Shown piece after piece: positions 1 through 10,790 of a stretch of 64,000 nucleotides of DNA. The position numbers and the translations under genes are program-made. A model generated the notes under the pieces. It ran no database searches, had not been told where the DNA came from, and saw nothing but the letters and a program-made list of their open reading frames with translations. The stretch comes from Ceratopteris richardii (Eukaryota > Streptophyta > Polypodiopsida > Polypodiales > Pteridaceae). How positions within the stretch are numbered: the stretch's first letter is position 1; each line of letters starts with the position of its first letter. The stretch spans positions 144,180,337 to 144,244,336 of the forward strand of contig CM035423.1 in the NCBI GenBank assembly GCA_020310875.1. Reading direction: 5' to 3'.

Positions 1-780
1 ATCCATGCAAAGAGAGTGACAAAACAACCTAAAGATATGCAGCTAGCTAGAAGAATTAGAGGGAATAACCCTTAATATTTGTACTCTCTTGTTGACAGAA
101 CTTTTTGTATATCCCAAATGATTAATATAATCCTTTTCTTATTATATTTGCTCTCCCAAGTGTTTGTCTCTTAGTGTACATGTTTTGAAGTCTATTTCTC
201 CTACGTATCTAAAACTGTCTTTTTCCAGTAATTCTTTAAAGTGTTTTGAAGTCTATTTCTCCTATGTATCTAAAAATGTCTTTTTCCAGTAATTCTTTAA
301 AGTGTTTTGCATAATTCTTTAAACATAATACGTCATTCATCTTTTGTACCTTCACTTGGTAATACAATGGTTGTGTTCTGCTCCAAGCTTCCTCTTCTTC
401 CTTATGTTGTTTACATGCTTCTACAATCCTTGAACTCCAAGAATTGGTATTAGGAAAGTTGTTGCTTTCTTGAGTGTATCATAAATACCCTTTGTTCATA
501 GTCTCATAATCACATGAAAATTGTGAGCATACTCGAGGTCATTAGTAACTTAGAACAACTTTGTTGTGTGGTATTGAAATTTTGATTTGAATTCATTTCA
601 ACCTCTAAAAGTGTATTATCATAGTGACTATGTAAGTAATTTTATCCTTTTGTGACAAACATATATACATGTTTTGGTTCACCCTTACAAATGTCTCAAA
701 ATTAACTTTAGACTTAGCAAAGCGTCATTGGGTATTCTTGTTCAAATTTTTGAGAGAAAATTAATTATTTACATTGGAAT
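1..780. other. AT-rich noncoding DNA, probably copia LTR/leader remnant
   Basis: No credible coding region. A stretch near 310-367 matches the reverse strand near 15500-15560, where it lies next to copia protease sequence. That suggests this is the terminal repeat or leader of the copia family whose gag begins near 796. No clear TG...CA ends or primer site could be fixed. Confidence 0.4.
181..302. repeat. 61-bp direct tandem duplication
   Basis: Two adjacent 61-bp units (181-241 and 242-302) start with TGTTTTGAAGTC and differ at only two bases. They lie in the presumed leader or LTR upstream of copia gag, so they could be duplicated U3 sequence. Noncoding. Confidence 0.9.
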
Positions 781-784
781 ATAT

Positions 785-1340
785 ATTCATCGACCATGGA
801 TAAAACCAATGGAATATTATATATGTCGGTTTTGAGGATAATTTTGATGGTTCTAATTACCCATTGTGGACATACATAATGCATTATGTATCGGTAGTAA
901 AAGGTTTCTCGTATATTGTCAAAGGTGTTGAAATCTTTCCTTCTAGAACTACAAATATAGTGATAGTCGATTATCCAAGTTATGTTGATGATGATGATCT
1001 TCAATGTCCTGGTCTCTTTATGGTTTCTATTGGACCTACTATGGGGCAACTTCGTTGGCATGATAGAGATGCACACACACATGTAACATTATCCCTCACA
1101 TTCGGTAATGCAAAATAGCAAAATAAATTCTTAGGATACTCTTACCACAGTATATCATAAAATAAATGAGGCTCATGTTGCATACCTTTGAGAACAATTG
1201 AAGACTGATAAAAATTGGAGAGTGAGAATAATTGGAGCCTGTGAGCATACAAATGAAGGAGATTCGATGGATACTTTTCTAACAAAGATCAAGCATTTGA
1301 AAGGCAATTGATTTTTGTAGATAACTTATAAGATAGTTCA
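785..1340 (+). pseudogene. Ty1/copia gag, N-terminal part (degenerate)
   Basis: Copia Gag forms the virus-like particle. A start is likely at 796 (ATG); after a frameshift the reading shows FDGSNYPLW, the hallmark near the N-terminus of plant copia Gag, then TTNIVI and an acidic DDDD patch. The same order occurs in the minus-strand copy at 53106-52950 and 46260-46170, with LDGTNYPLW. Gag-like sequence continues to about 1320 through several stops and frameshifts. The fragment is followed by protease sequence on the same strand, as in a normal copia element, but integrase and RT do not follow on that strand. Non-functional. Confidence 0.7.
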
Positions 1341-1350
1341 CTAGTGCATA

Positions 1351-1775
1351 ATGTTTGTAATGGTCTTTCATATAGTCATTGTAGTTATGACCCATCTTCT
1401 CATGAGGTGTACGCTTGTAGTAGATTCCAAGGTTTCCCATTTAATAGTTACACAATCAAATATATTACTTTGCAACATAGTTGTCTTCACTTCACTTGAG
1501 CCTACTTCTACAATGAATAAAGTGACATGTACTAACAACTCCTCTTATCATGACATGGGAGCTAAAAAGATCATTGTTCCTACTAGTGATGGTTATACGT
1601 TCACACTGGCAAATGCCTTATATAAGCCAAGAATCATGAAAAATTGGTATCATATTCAACACTAGCCGAAATTGGTGAAGCTTTTAAATTTATTGATGAT
1701 ATGTGTACATCTCATGATCTCTCAAATGGTGAGTATATCATCGCTTCTCTCACTTTTAGTGAGAATGTGAATCTT
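1351..1775 (+). pseudogene. Ty1/copia protease to pre-integrase fragment
   Basis: The fragment reads CTNNSSYHDMGAKKI followed by a region ending in ALYKPRI, the stretch between the copia aspartic protease active site and the GAG-pre-integrase domain. Two other copies occur at 15500-15179 and 45479-45180, both minus. The catalytic DSGA motif is not preserved. The homology stops near 1775, where sequence of the opposite strand (an RT fragment) begins. The third copy runs on through this point into pre-integrase sequence, which marks 1775 as a rearrangement breakpoint rather than a domain end. Confidence 0.7.
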
Positions 1776-3470
1776 CAAACCTAGGGGGTTAGCCATATAA
1801 ACCTTATCAGATATCCATCCATTCAGAAATGCATTCTTCACATGCATTTGATAGATCCTATAATTCTTGGAAGCTATAATGCGCATAAGCACTCTGATTG
1901 TTGGCATCTTTGCCACAAGTGAAAAGGTATCCTCATAGTTGAATCCTTGGTTTTGAGCATACCATTTAGCCACAAGTCTATCTTTGTATCTGCTCATGGT
2001 TCCATCATAGTCCTTCAATTTGTATATCCATTTATATCTAATGATCTTCATTGAGAAAGTCTTGGGCACCAATTCCTAAGCATGATTCTCCTTCAAGGCT
2101 TTTATTTCTTCTTCCATAGCATTCATCCTTTCTGGTTTCTTCTTTGCCTCCTCATAAGATGAGGGCTCTTTAGAATTTATTTTTTGTGCTAAATAGATAG
2201 AATGTTTAGTCACTAGAGATGTATCATAGCCATACATCTCTCGCTTCTTGTTCTTCTTCTTCTTCTCCCTAGCAGATCTTCTGATGGTTTCGTGAGAGGC
2301 TTCTACAAAATCACTCAACTCTTGCATCTTGGCCTTGCCCTTTTATGAATTGGCTTCCTTCCTAGGAGTCTTTTGATTATCTTCATAATCACTTGATGCT
2401 TCAAGTGTATGTGTGCTCTTACTTTAGAGTGCTTGAAAATCTTGTTCCAAATCATATAGTAGCTTGATTTTCTCGCAATCACCTTCAAACCATGACTTTT
2501 TCTCATCAAACAAAACATCTCAACCGACAATAAAACATTTGTTTCTAGGATTATATAGTCTATAACATTTTTTATTGAGATCATAGCCTATAAACACACA
2601 CTTCTTTCCCTTAGGGTCTATTTTACCTTTGATTTGAGATGGTATGTCTGTATATCCAATGCACACAAATATCATGCAAAGATCCAACCTTGGTCTCATT
2701 CTGTTCTTAGCTTCATTAGTGATCATCCCATCGAAAGCTTTTGAAGATAATATGTTTATCAAGTATGTGGTAGTGGACATTGCCTCCACCCAGAAGTAAT
2801 TTGGTAACTTCTTTACTTCAAAAATGGTCATATTCCTTCTCTCTACTACTCCATTTCGTTCAAGTGTGTACCTAGTAGTAATCTCCCTCTTGATTCATCT
2901 ATCTTGCAAGTAGGAGTCAAATTCATGGCAGAAGTATTCTCCCCCTCCATCCGACCTCAGTCTTTTAAGGGTTTTACCTGTTTGATTCTCCACAAGAGCT
3001 AAAAACTGCTTAGAACATGAGAACACTTCATACTTATGCTTCATAAAGTATACAATAGTCCATCTACTACAATCAACTATAAATGCCACATAATACCTTA
3101 ATCCTCTTTGTCCCCAAACATTTGTGTGGACAAGCTCCAAAAAGTCTCCATGTATGTATCCTTTCTTAATGAATGGTTACCTGTGTGATTTTCCCAATTA
3201 ACATGCATTACACTTGTATATCATGTGTTGCTTTCAGATATTTGGTAGTCCAAGCACACTTTTAGCTCTATTGATTTGTTTGTGGAGAAACCAACCTGTC
3301 ATATGCTTAGTAGCTCCAAAATAAAAAATTCAAGAATTATCAAAGATTGCATATAATGCTGCTTGATCAAAAGCTATTTCTTCAACTCTAACACATGCCT
3401 AAGATTCTTTATTTGAAGATGTTGGTTTTGATTCATCTTCAACACTATTACTTGATGTGATTCTTCTTCT
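1776..3470 (-). pseudogene. Ty1/copia integrase and N-terminal reverse transcriptase
   Basis: Read from 3470 down to 1776. It holds the start of the protease (YFGATKHMTG, a decayed DSGA...HM), then directly pre-integrase (WFLHKQ...CNAC), then the integrase core with VHTNVWG, DCSRWT and RSDGGGEYF, and a second half with GYDLNKKCYRLYNP. A basic/acidic linker follows, then the N-terminal RT fingers (KWIYKLKDYDGT, RYKDRLVAK, FSLVAKMPTIR, VKNAFLNG). Multiple stops and frame changes break it. The middle of the protease is missing and lies inverted at 1351-1775. RT ends at NPLG before the catalytic YVDD. A same-family copy lies at 13600-15183 on the plus strand. Confidence 0.85.
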
Positions 3471-3479
3471 CATTAAAAA

Positions 3480-4075
3480 CCCTTGTTCTACATTCTACTA
3501 TGAAATGACCTGTTTTGTTATATTAATGGCATACCCCTTTCTTTGAATTAGATGTAGTTGAAGACATTTCTTTGGGTGTAGAGGAAGCATTAAGAGAAGG
3601 ACTGGAAGACATAGGATTAAAAGACTTACTTTCCTTTTTGGATTGTTGACTCTTCTTCTGCTTCTCTGTCTCCTTCTTCTTCTTACCCTTCAACGATGAT
3701 AACATGGCTTCATCATTCTCTTCAATACATTTTTTCTATCTTCATCTTGAAGAAAGAGGAACTATAACTCTTCAAACCAAAGTTCCCTATCTCTTGTAAT
3801 AAGAGTAAGAGAAGTAACAAAAGCATGATATGAGGATGGAAATGATTTAAGAAGTGTATTTACCATCCCGTCATCTAAAATGTATACTCCAACATTGAAT
3901 AACTAATCTTGTAAGTCTTTGAGCTTCAACATATGTGACTAGACAGATTCACCAACTTTCATCCTTGTGTTTGCTAGCTATCTCCTTAGAGGAGCTTTCC
4001 TAGCAAGGTTTCTACTCTCATAAAGATTCTCCAACTCCAATGAATATTTGCAAATATATATCTTAACTGATTTCC
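3480..4075 (-). pseudogene. Ty1/copia gag, C-terminal part with decayed zinc knuckle
   Basis: Reading 4075 to 3480 gives a UBN2-type Gag pattern: RMKVGESV, LKLKDLQD, a stretch around DDGMVNTLLKSFPSSYHAFV, then RDREL. A Lys/Ser-rich segment (3705-3523) follows, with a decayed CCHC knuckle. In-frame stops interrupt it. The next sequence downstream is the protease start and integrase of the same fragment. The plus-strand counterpart is 12935-13560. Confidence 0.75.
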
Positions 4076-4223
4076 AATTAATCTTGAGTTGAATGTGCAT
4101 AAACATAATTGATTTTCACTGAATCTTGATCTGACTGTGCGTGAGCCTGGATACTTGAGAAACTACAAATTGAATGGCCTAGCATGTATTACATAGATAT
4201 ATCAAGCAATCAATTGCTTGACT

Positions 4224-4700
4224 TTATAATGTAGCATCAAATGGTTTAAAATTTTCTTTCAACTGTAATGACATATTGACATCCATATGTGTCTCCACAG
4301 GCTTGGAATCTAACATCTCAAACCTTTGCAATAATTTCTCAATGTATTTTTGATGTGTCATGTAGATAGACTCATCTGTATATTTGAATTCAATCCGAAG
4401 ATAATAATGCAAAATGCCTAAGTCATTTACATCAAATTGATGCTTAACATGTGCTTTAAAATATTAAAGATTTGAATCCTTGAGACATCTCATGATCATA
4501 TCATCATCATCAACATATATGATAATAATAATCAAAACATCTTTCTCAAATTTAAGCTAAAGAGTATGAGCTACATCTGAGTTTTCAAAACAAATATATA
4601 AATGATAGACATGTATCTTCTCATACCAAGCTATCCGTGCTTGCTTTAGTCCATACAAAGGTCTCATAAGCTTGCATACTAAATGCCCTTTACCTGTCTC
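4224..4700 (-). pseudogene. Ty1/copia reverse transcriptase, C-terminal part
   Basis: Read on the minus strand. 4700-4440 gives GLKQARIAWYEKI and then IIIYVDDDDMI, the catalytic YVDD block of copia RT. 4412-4224 gives a segment containing YLRIEF, YIEKLLQRF and MLDSKPVETHMD, the thumb region before RNase H. Stops separate the pieces. This RT 3' half sits upstream of gag in the same orientation, the reverse of normal copia order. It is either the tail of a neighbouring copy or part of the rearranged structure. Confidence 0.75.
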
Positions 4701-4711
4701 ATTAGAACCTT

Positions 4712-5559
4712 TTGGCTATTGAAGATAAACATCTTCATGTAGATCTTAATCCTCCACGAGGGGCCTCTCCTATGGATATGCTATCCCCTTTTTGTTTTTC
4801 TTCTTCTTCTTCCTCTAATTGTACTTATTGCATTTCAACCACATATCTTTGCCCTCAAACATCATCCATTGGAGTGTCTACATGGTGGGTGTCGTTGTGT
4901 GGAAGTGTTTATTACTAGCAAATCATGTAATTTAGCAAGTTCCTCTATGTGCACAATTATTTAGGCTTTAGGTTCCTCGTTTTCTATTTGTACAGTGATC
5001 TTGTTCCCCACTAGTGATGTATAATGATGTATCATTCTCTAATCGTGCTCTTCCTAGTTGTTCATGATGCTATGATACTTTCTTGAGGTCTTATTGGGCT
5101 CTCGACAACTAAACTCTAAGAAAATTGATCCTTTTTTCTTCAAAGGCTAGTATCTTCTTTACAGTTTAGAAAATCTTGTGACTTATTGAATTCCAAAGCT
5201 TCGGCTAGTTGTTTTAGGGATATTTCTCATAGGTGAGGTCTTTGATGTGATTATTTAGAGTTTGTTTCTCTTGTTGTACTTGATAGATATAAGCTTTAAG
5301 ATTGTCTAAGGTTTGACTAGTCTTCATTAAGCCTCCTATCGATGCTTGACCCTCTGGTTTTACTTCTTGTTGACCACGTTATTTTTCTTTTTAGTCATTG
5401 ACATGCATGATCACTATTTTCATTTACTCTTCGACTTTGGGCTCTTCTTTCTTCTGTTTCTTTTCTTGTTGGACTATGTTTACTATGGTTTCATCTACTT
5501 ATTTTGTTCAATTTTTTGGTTGTGTCCCTTCAAGTAGTTGTACTATCACTATGAGTTTT
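4712..5559. other. Noncoding, no recognised gene
   Basis: T-rich sequence without a recognisable domain. 5480-5559 (minus) matches 10065-10170 (plus) over about 100 bp, so it belongs to the internal part of the LTR family at 5560-6083. Short open frames here have composition bias only. Confidence 0.5.
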
Positions 5560-6083
5560 TGAAAGAGAATGACAAACTATGACCATCACATGATAGAGAG
5601 ATGTCTCTTCTCCCAACCTTATGCATGTATATATAGCTGCTTGAATCAATGAGGACCACAAATGTAACTAGAGTCCACAACTGCATGTGTGCAATCTCCA
5701 CCATTCCTTTAATATCTTCCACTAGAGTCTACTAGTGGTTGAAGTGATCTAGAGCAATACTTTAATACCTTTCACTAGAGTCCACTAGTGGTTGGTATAC
5801 TCTCCAATCAAGTTAAGTCTCTCTCGACTCAAGTTAACTCACATTAACTTGCCTAAGAAGGCTCTCTGGGAAAATCTCTCTCCCCATGTTCCCTATGGGG
5901 GTTGAACCCAAGACCTCCTCTTTCACAACCCTGAGACTTAACCACTAGGCTCCCTCGATTACTTTTTTAATAGAGCACGTAGACTTATGCTTAAGTCTAG
6001 TCTTAAGATCTGTGGGCATACACAAGAGTGACCAAAGCGTATTCGATTTTAGTTATGTCTAAATTGGTGGGACCCTTAGATTA
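5560..6083 (-). repeat. LTR copy 1 (tRNA-box LTR family)
   Basis: About 520 bp, one of four related copies (others at 10260-10773, 24268-24722 and 25087-25545). On the minus strand it contains CCTAGTGGTTAAGTC, then about 30 bp later GGTTCAACCCC, resembling tRNA A and B boxes. A TATA-like CTATATATAC lies about 70 bp before its end. The end is TTTCA; no primer site follows here. An LTR is preferred over a SINE because two of the other copies are followed directly by a Met-type primer site. Confidence 0.6.
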
Positions 6084-6290
6084 TAGCCTTAGTTTATTGC
6101 ATTCTTTCCCTATTGAAAAAGTTCCTTTTCCTTGAAAATAAAGCTATATAAAGTAATTGTAGGCAACCCTCGAGCCTCATGTTCTAAAACTAGAAGAACT
6201 CATCTCTGTGGTGGGATCCCTACCCAAAATTATTCTAAACACCATCTAGCTTTGCCTTTTGATAAATTCATCAAAGTAAAAAGTAGTGAA
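6084..6290 (-). repeat. Internal 3' region of the tRNA-box LTR element
   Basis: On the minus strand, AAGCTAGATGGTGTTT and downstream stretches match 24825-25085, where they lead into LTR copy 4. The segment therefore looks like the end of the internal region leading into LTR copy 1. It has no coding capacity. Confidence 0.5.
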
Positions 6291-7200
6291 TGAATAATAA
6301 GGATGGATCTAAAAACATACCTCGAAATGGGTGGATCTAAATTACTAGTCCATTTCTAGACTAAATGGTACATGGAATTAGTAACCTAAGGTAGGATTCT
6401 TATCCCTATCAAGACTTTGAGAACTCTTGATTCACTTAAATCTGACTTAGAAAACTAGAAGTTTGGTTGGCCCAAACATTTTACTTGGATGTTTGTACTA
6501 TGGATCACTCACAACCAACACGTACTTGATTTTTTTCACTGGACTGGAGGAATACTTTTTCCTAATGGGCTTGAAAATCCAATGTAAAACGTAGGAGAAA
6601 GTCTGAGATTTACTTGTGTTCAACCTTACTTTGACTAGACCAAATCATACCAAAATGAAAACTTACCCAACTTAGGATACTTTTCTCAAAAGTGTGTAGC
6701 TAAAAGTTGTTGGGAATTGTCAATCTAATGAGCAATTCCTAACTTCTCTGTTCTAGAGAGTATTGAACTCTAAAAATTCATTAAAGTTTTGTTCCATAAC
6801 TAGAAGCAAACACAAATACATAATTGAACTTAGACTTATCATCTTTTTGAACATTGAAAGGCTTCTTGTCAGACTTTAGCTACTCAAACATCAGTTTCAA
6901 CAAGGTATTGATGCACTGTATCTATCTTTAAGAGAAAAGAAACTAGATTCTCAAAAAGATTCATAGAGTAAATCTAAAACATCATGCAACCACAAGATAC
7001 TAGTCCGGTATCCAACGTTACTCTGTTGACCCATTGAGGTTCTATTGATGAGTTTTTTACTCAAAAAATGCTTTTCTTGAGACTAACTTCATGCTTATGT
7101 TCAATCTTTTATCAGTGCTATTAGGAATGCAAATCTTGTGCATTGCTTGTAGTCAAAGGATCGAATACTGAGTTATACTAGGAACTTGGTGCTTGAATTA
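6291..7200. other. Noncoding, nothing recognised
   Basis: AT-rich sequence with stops in all frames. I see no domain, tandem repeat or clear terminal structure. Confidence 0.5.
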
Positions 7201-7214
7201 TTCAATCTATTCCT

Positions 7215-8506
7215 TAGTTGAGAGGATCATTTCAATGTCAAAGTCCTAATCCTTCAAAAATATATCAAATTCCTCCTGCTTCAGTAAAATGTCATCATGC
7301 CAAACCATTTGGATTATTAATGCCACTCCCCATTTTGATCGTACCATGGGAAAAAATATCTATGGATTTTATCATAGGTCTTCCTATCACTTCATCACAT
7401 AATGATTTATTTGGACAATAGTTGGTAGGTTTAGTAAATATGCATCATTCCTTGTAGAAAACCTTTATCTGCACCTTAGCCTCCAAAATTATTCATTAAA
7501 TGTATTATTCTACATCATGGATTTCCTGAAGTAATGTTATCTGATCATGATGTAAGATTTTGTAATCGTTTTTGGGTTTCCTTATTTCAACATTTGAGTT
7601 CTAAAATAGAGTTTATCTCTGCATTTCATCCCGAAAGTAATGGACAAAGTGAAGCTATAAAGAGTACTATTCTTGATTTATTGTGTTGTTATTCGTTAGA
7701 TAATCCCACTACCTAGGATGAAAAGTTGCCATTGCTTCAATTTGCTTACAATAACACCACACACACCGCTACTGCATGTTCACCATTTCAATTTGTTTAT
7801 GGTAAAAAGCTTCCCATTCCCATGTCACTTATTCGAACTAACATTCTGATGGCTGATTCTATGCTTAAGATCACATTTACATGTAATGTCAATACAAAAC
7901 AATTAGCCAAGGAATTTAAGGAAAATGATCTTGTATGGTTGTGTATCATTAAAAGACGTCTAAAAAATATTTTGTAGCATCCTAAAATTAAACTTGCACC
8001 ATGCGATTATGGACCATTTCGCATTACACAAAAAATCAATGATAATTTATTCATATTAGATATACCATCTCATTGGAATATACATAACTATTTTTATATT
8101 ATTACTTAAACCCTTTAAAGGCACTTTACCAATCACTCCACTTCTTGATGACCCTCCTTTAATTGAAGAACAATCTGAAATATTAGTTCATGAGAAAATA
8201 ATTGATCATGATGCAAGTACTACACGCTCAGGTACTCAATATCATTGATATTTAGTTAAGTACAAAAATCACTTTATTGAAGATTATCAATGGATACATA
8301 AAATAAAATTGACACCCCATTATGACCACTTAATTTCTACATATCATACACAAACACATTAATGTAACTCTTCCATGAACATTCCCATGCATGTATTTTT
8401 AAATGGAACATGCTTATTTTCATTCACGGATGGAACATGGGACTAGCCATCCATGTTTATTTTTATTTTATCAACTCAGATCAGTTGCTTTTTCAACTGA
8501 GGGGCG
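7215..8506 (+). pseudogene. Ty3/gypsy chromovirus integrase, chromodomain and polypurine tract
   Basis: In order: integrase entry (PWEKISMDFIIGLP, first catalytic Asp), MLSDHDVRFCNRFW (second Asp), FHPESNGQSEA (catalytic Glu), LLQFAYNNTTHTAT and FVYGKKLPIP. Near 8250-8330 a chromodomain-like segment reads YLVKYKNHFIEDYQWIHK. Together these identify a chromovirus-type gypsy element; such chromodomains direct insertion to particular chromatin. The 3' noncoding part ends in a polypurine tract, CAACTGAGGGG, near 8496-8505. The LTR expected next (TGTTATACG in the copy at 30956) is absent. Several stops and frameshifts are present. Related copies lie at 27443-29455 (minus) and 30673-31491 (plus). 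Confidence 0.85.
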
Positions 8507-8639
8507 TTAGCCATCTATGGACAAAGATGTATTGCTTTATTGCAAATACTACAAGCATCAACTTCAAATTGAGCATTAGACAATTTATAGATTTGCTAGT
8601 AATCCTATGTGGAGCCAATTTATAGCTGACTATTACAAG

Positions 8640-9390
8640 AGAAGCAAACTACAAATAGTTATGTCCTTATCTAGATGATTCTCTTTTGTGGAGAATGAAA
8701 GGGACTATACATTGATTGGCAACCAATTGTATAAAAGTAGTAAAGATTATTTTTTCCACATATATGTCCATGATCTAAATATTACTCGTTATTGGAAGTA
8801 GCCTACTCATATGTGGCTAGTGGACACCTCCACATAAAGAACAATATGGATGTTAATGTTTACTATACTATAGTGTCCAACTATGCAGATGGATATCGAC
8901 ATAACTTAGGGCAAGAGAATTGATGTGTGTAAAAGAGCTAAATATCCATTTAGAAAGGATGAAATTCTTACAAGACCTATGACGCAAGGATAGTCTCTTG
9001 TGAAATGGTGCATTGACTTTATCAGTTTGCTACATCGCATTGCAAAAGAATACCATACCTAATATATCATTGTAGCCACTGAATAATTGACTAAGTGGAT
9101 TGAATCCAAAACCACAACCAAGAATGATGCTTGTACAACTGCCAAGTTTATAATTGAGCATATCTTCACCTTATTTGGGATTCCTATTGAAATAATTAGT
9201 GATAAAGGGACATTTAATCATTGAAGTCATTGAGAGTCTTGTAGTTGAGTTCCTTATCACACAAACAAAATTTTCACCTTATCACCTACAATCCAATGTG
9301 CAATTGGAGCTTTCAAATAAAGTCTCTTGTATGGAACTCATGAGATTGGCAAAAAATGGAAGCCCAAACTTGGATAAGTAGTTGAATCAC
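8640..9390 (+). pseudogene. Ty3/gypsy integrase fragment, second lineage
   Basis: Across several frames it reads IIVATE-LTKWIESK, DACTTAKFIIEHIFTLFGIP, IEIISDKGT and then TKFSPYHLQSNVQ. That matches the gypsy integrase core around the second catalytic Asp and the following YHP.GNGQ block. It resembles the integrase at 61770-62160 (ATKWVEAKATVDC) more than the chromovirus piece just upstream. Many stops are present and the catalytic Glu region is decayed. No LTR is seen next to it. Confidence 0.7.
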
Positions 9391-10055
9391 ACAATTTGGG
9401 CTTAAAACATCACCAAGACATCTTTTGGTGCAAGCCCACTTAACAAAGCGTATGCTAACCCATAAGCTTTCACACCATCCCAACTTATCACCACGAAACC
9501 CATTGCTTTTGAAGTGGACACCACACCCATTTCATCCACACCAACCTTTTTTGCATCTACTTCAATCGAGATAGACCAATCCATGATTTCTTTGGCTTAT
9601 TCTCTCAATAAATTGGATCATACATCACCCACAACCAGAATCTGCACCACTACACCATCAAGCACCCACTACTATACAACACTATATCATATCATAGACA
9701 CACAATTCAATCAGATGAAAACCATTTATTCACTTTTCATGACCATCTTCTTGTCTATCCATTTCATCCTCATCCTTCTTTGAGCCTCAAATTCAACCCT
9801 CATCATTTTTGTTCCCATCCTCACACATATGAACATACATCATGTCTCATATCTTTGATCCATTTTGTTTATTATAATCAGCATGTAACTTAAATGAGCT
9901 TCAAGTGACATCTTCTCATTAAGCATCCATTCCATCTTCATCTCATCTAGTCATTACATCTAGTGCGATCAAAGATATACATGTCTTATTGTTATATTAA
10001 TCACATACTAGGAGACAAGCAAAATCATAAGTAGTAGTCGGGCATAAAAAATAAA
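9391..10055. other. Noncoding, nothing recognised
   Basis: Short open frames on both strands (60-90 codons) show no domain and overlap each other. I see no clear repeat structure. Confidence 0.5.
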
Positions 10056-10259
10056 GACTAAAAGATCAAATGCTCATAGCAATAGTATAACTATTTGAAG
10101 GGACAAAACCAAAAAAATAGAACAAAATAATAAGATAAAACCATAGTACACACAGCCCAATTATATCAATCACATATTAGAGTAGAAGTAAAAGCATACG
10201 TAGCAATCGGCCACAATGAATAAAAACTAAACGATCAATTTTGTAATAAAGTAAGTTTA

Positions 10260-10773
10260 TGATCTAAGGGTCTAACTGGTTTAGACAAGTCTAAAATTGG
10301 AAACCATTTGGTTATGTGTGTATATCACCAAAGATCTCAAGACTAGACTTGAGCATAAGTTCATGTGGTCTCTTAAACAACTAATGCACTTAGCCTAGTG
10401 GTTAAGTCTTAAGCTTGTGAGGAAGGAGATCTTGAGTTCAAACCGCATGGGAAGCATGGGGAGAGAGTTTTCCCCAAAGAGCCTTCTAATGCAACTTAAT
10501 GTGAATTAACTTGAGTCCAAGGAGACTTAATGCAAGTGGCAAGTATACCAACCACTCTCGTGGAACATACTAAACTAGCCATCAAGATCACTTGAGCCAC
10601 TAGTAGAATCTAGTGGAAGATATTAAAGGAATGGTGCAGATTGCACATGCACTTGTGGACTCTAGTTACATTTGTGGTCCTCATTTGTTCAATCAGCTTT
10701 ATAAAGAGGCATCAGGTTGGGAGGAGATTCATCTCTCTAGCACGTGGTGTTTGTAATTTTTTATTCTCTTGCA
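10260..10773 (+). repeat. LTR copy 2 (tRNA-box LTR family)
   Basis: Starts TGATCTAAGGG and ends CTTGCA. CCTAGTGGTTAAGTC near 10395 and TTGAGTTCAAACC near 10433 form the tRNA-like box pair. A TATA-like TTTATAAAGAGG lies near 10700. A primer-binding site follows directly. Body length (about 514 bp) matches copy 1. Confidence 0.65.
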
Positions 10774-10790
10774 TTGGTATGAGAGCTCTA
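10774..10790 (+). promoter_or_regulatory. Primer-binding site (initiator-Met tRNA type)
   Basis: TTGGTATGAGAGCTC follows the LTR end. The common plant copia primer site, complementary to the 3' end of initiator methionine tRNA, is TGGTATCAGAGC; one mismatch is visible. It supports calling the upstream unit an LTR. Confidence 0.6.

Noticed and set aside
5346..5537. Phe/Leu-rich 63-codon membrane-protein-like frame
   Set aside because: T-rich composition, overlaps the internal part of a repeat, no homologous motif.
9402..9783. Overlapping short frames on both strands
   Set aside because: No domain, no repeat support and no splice context.
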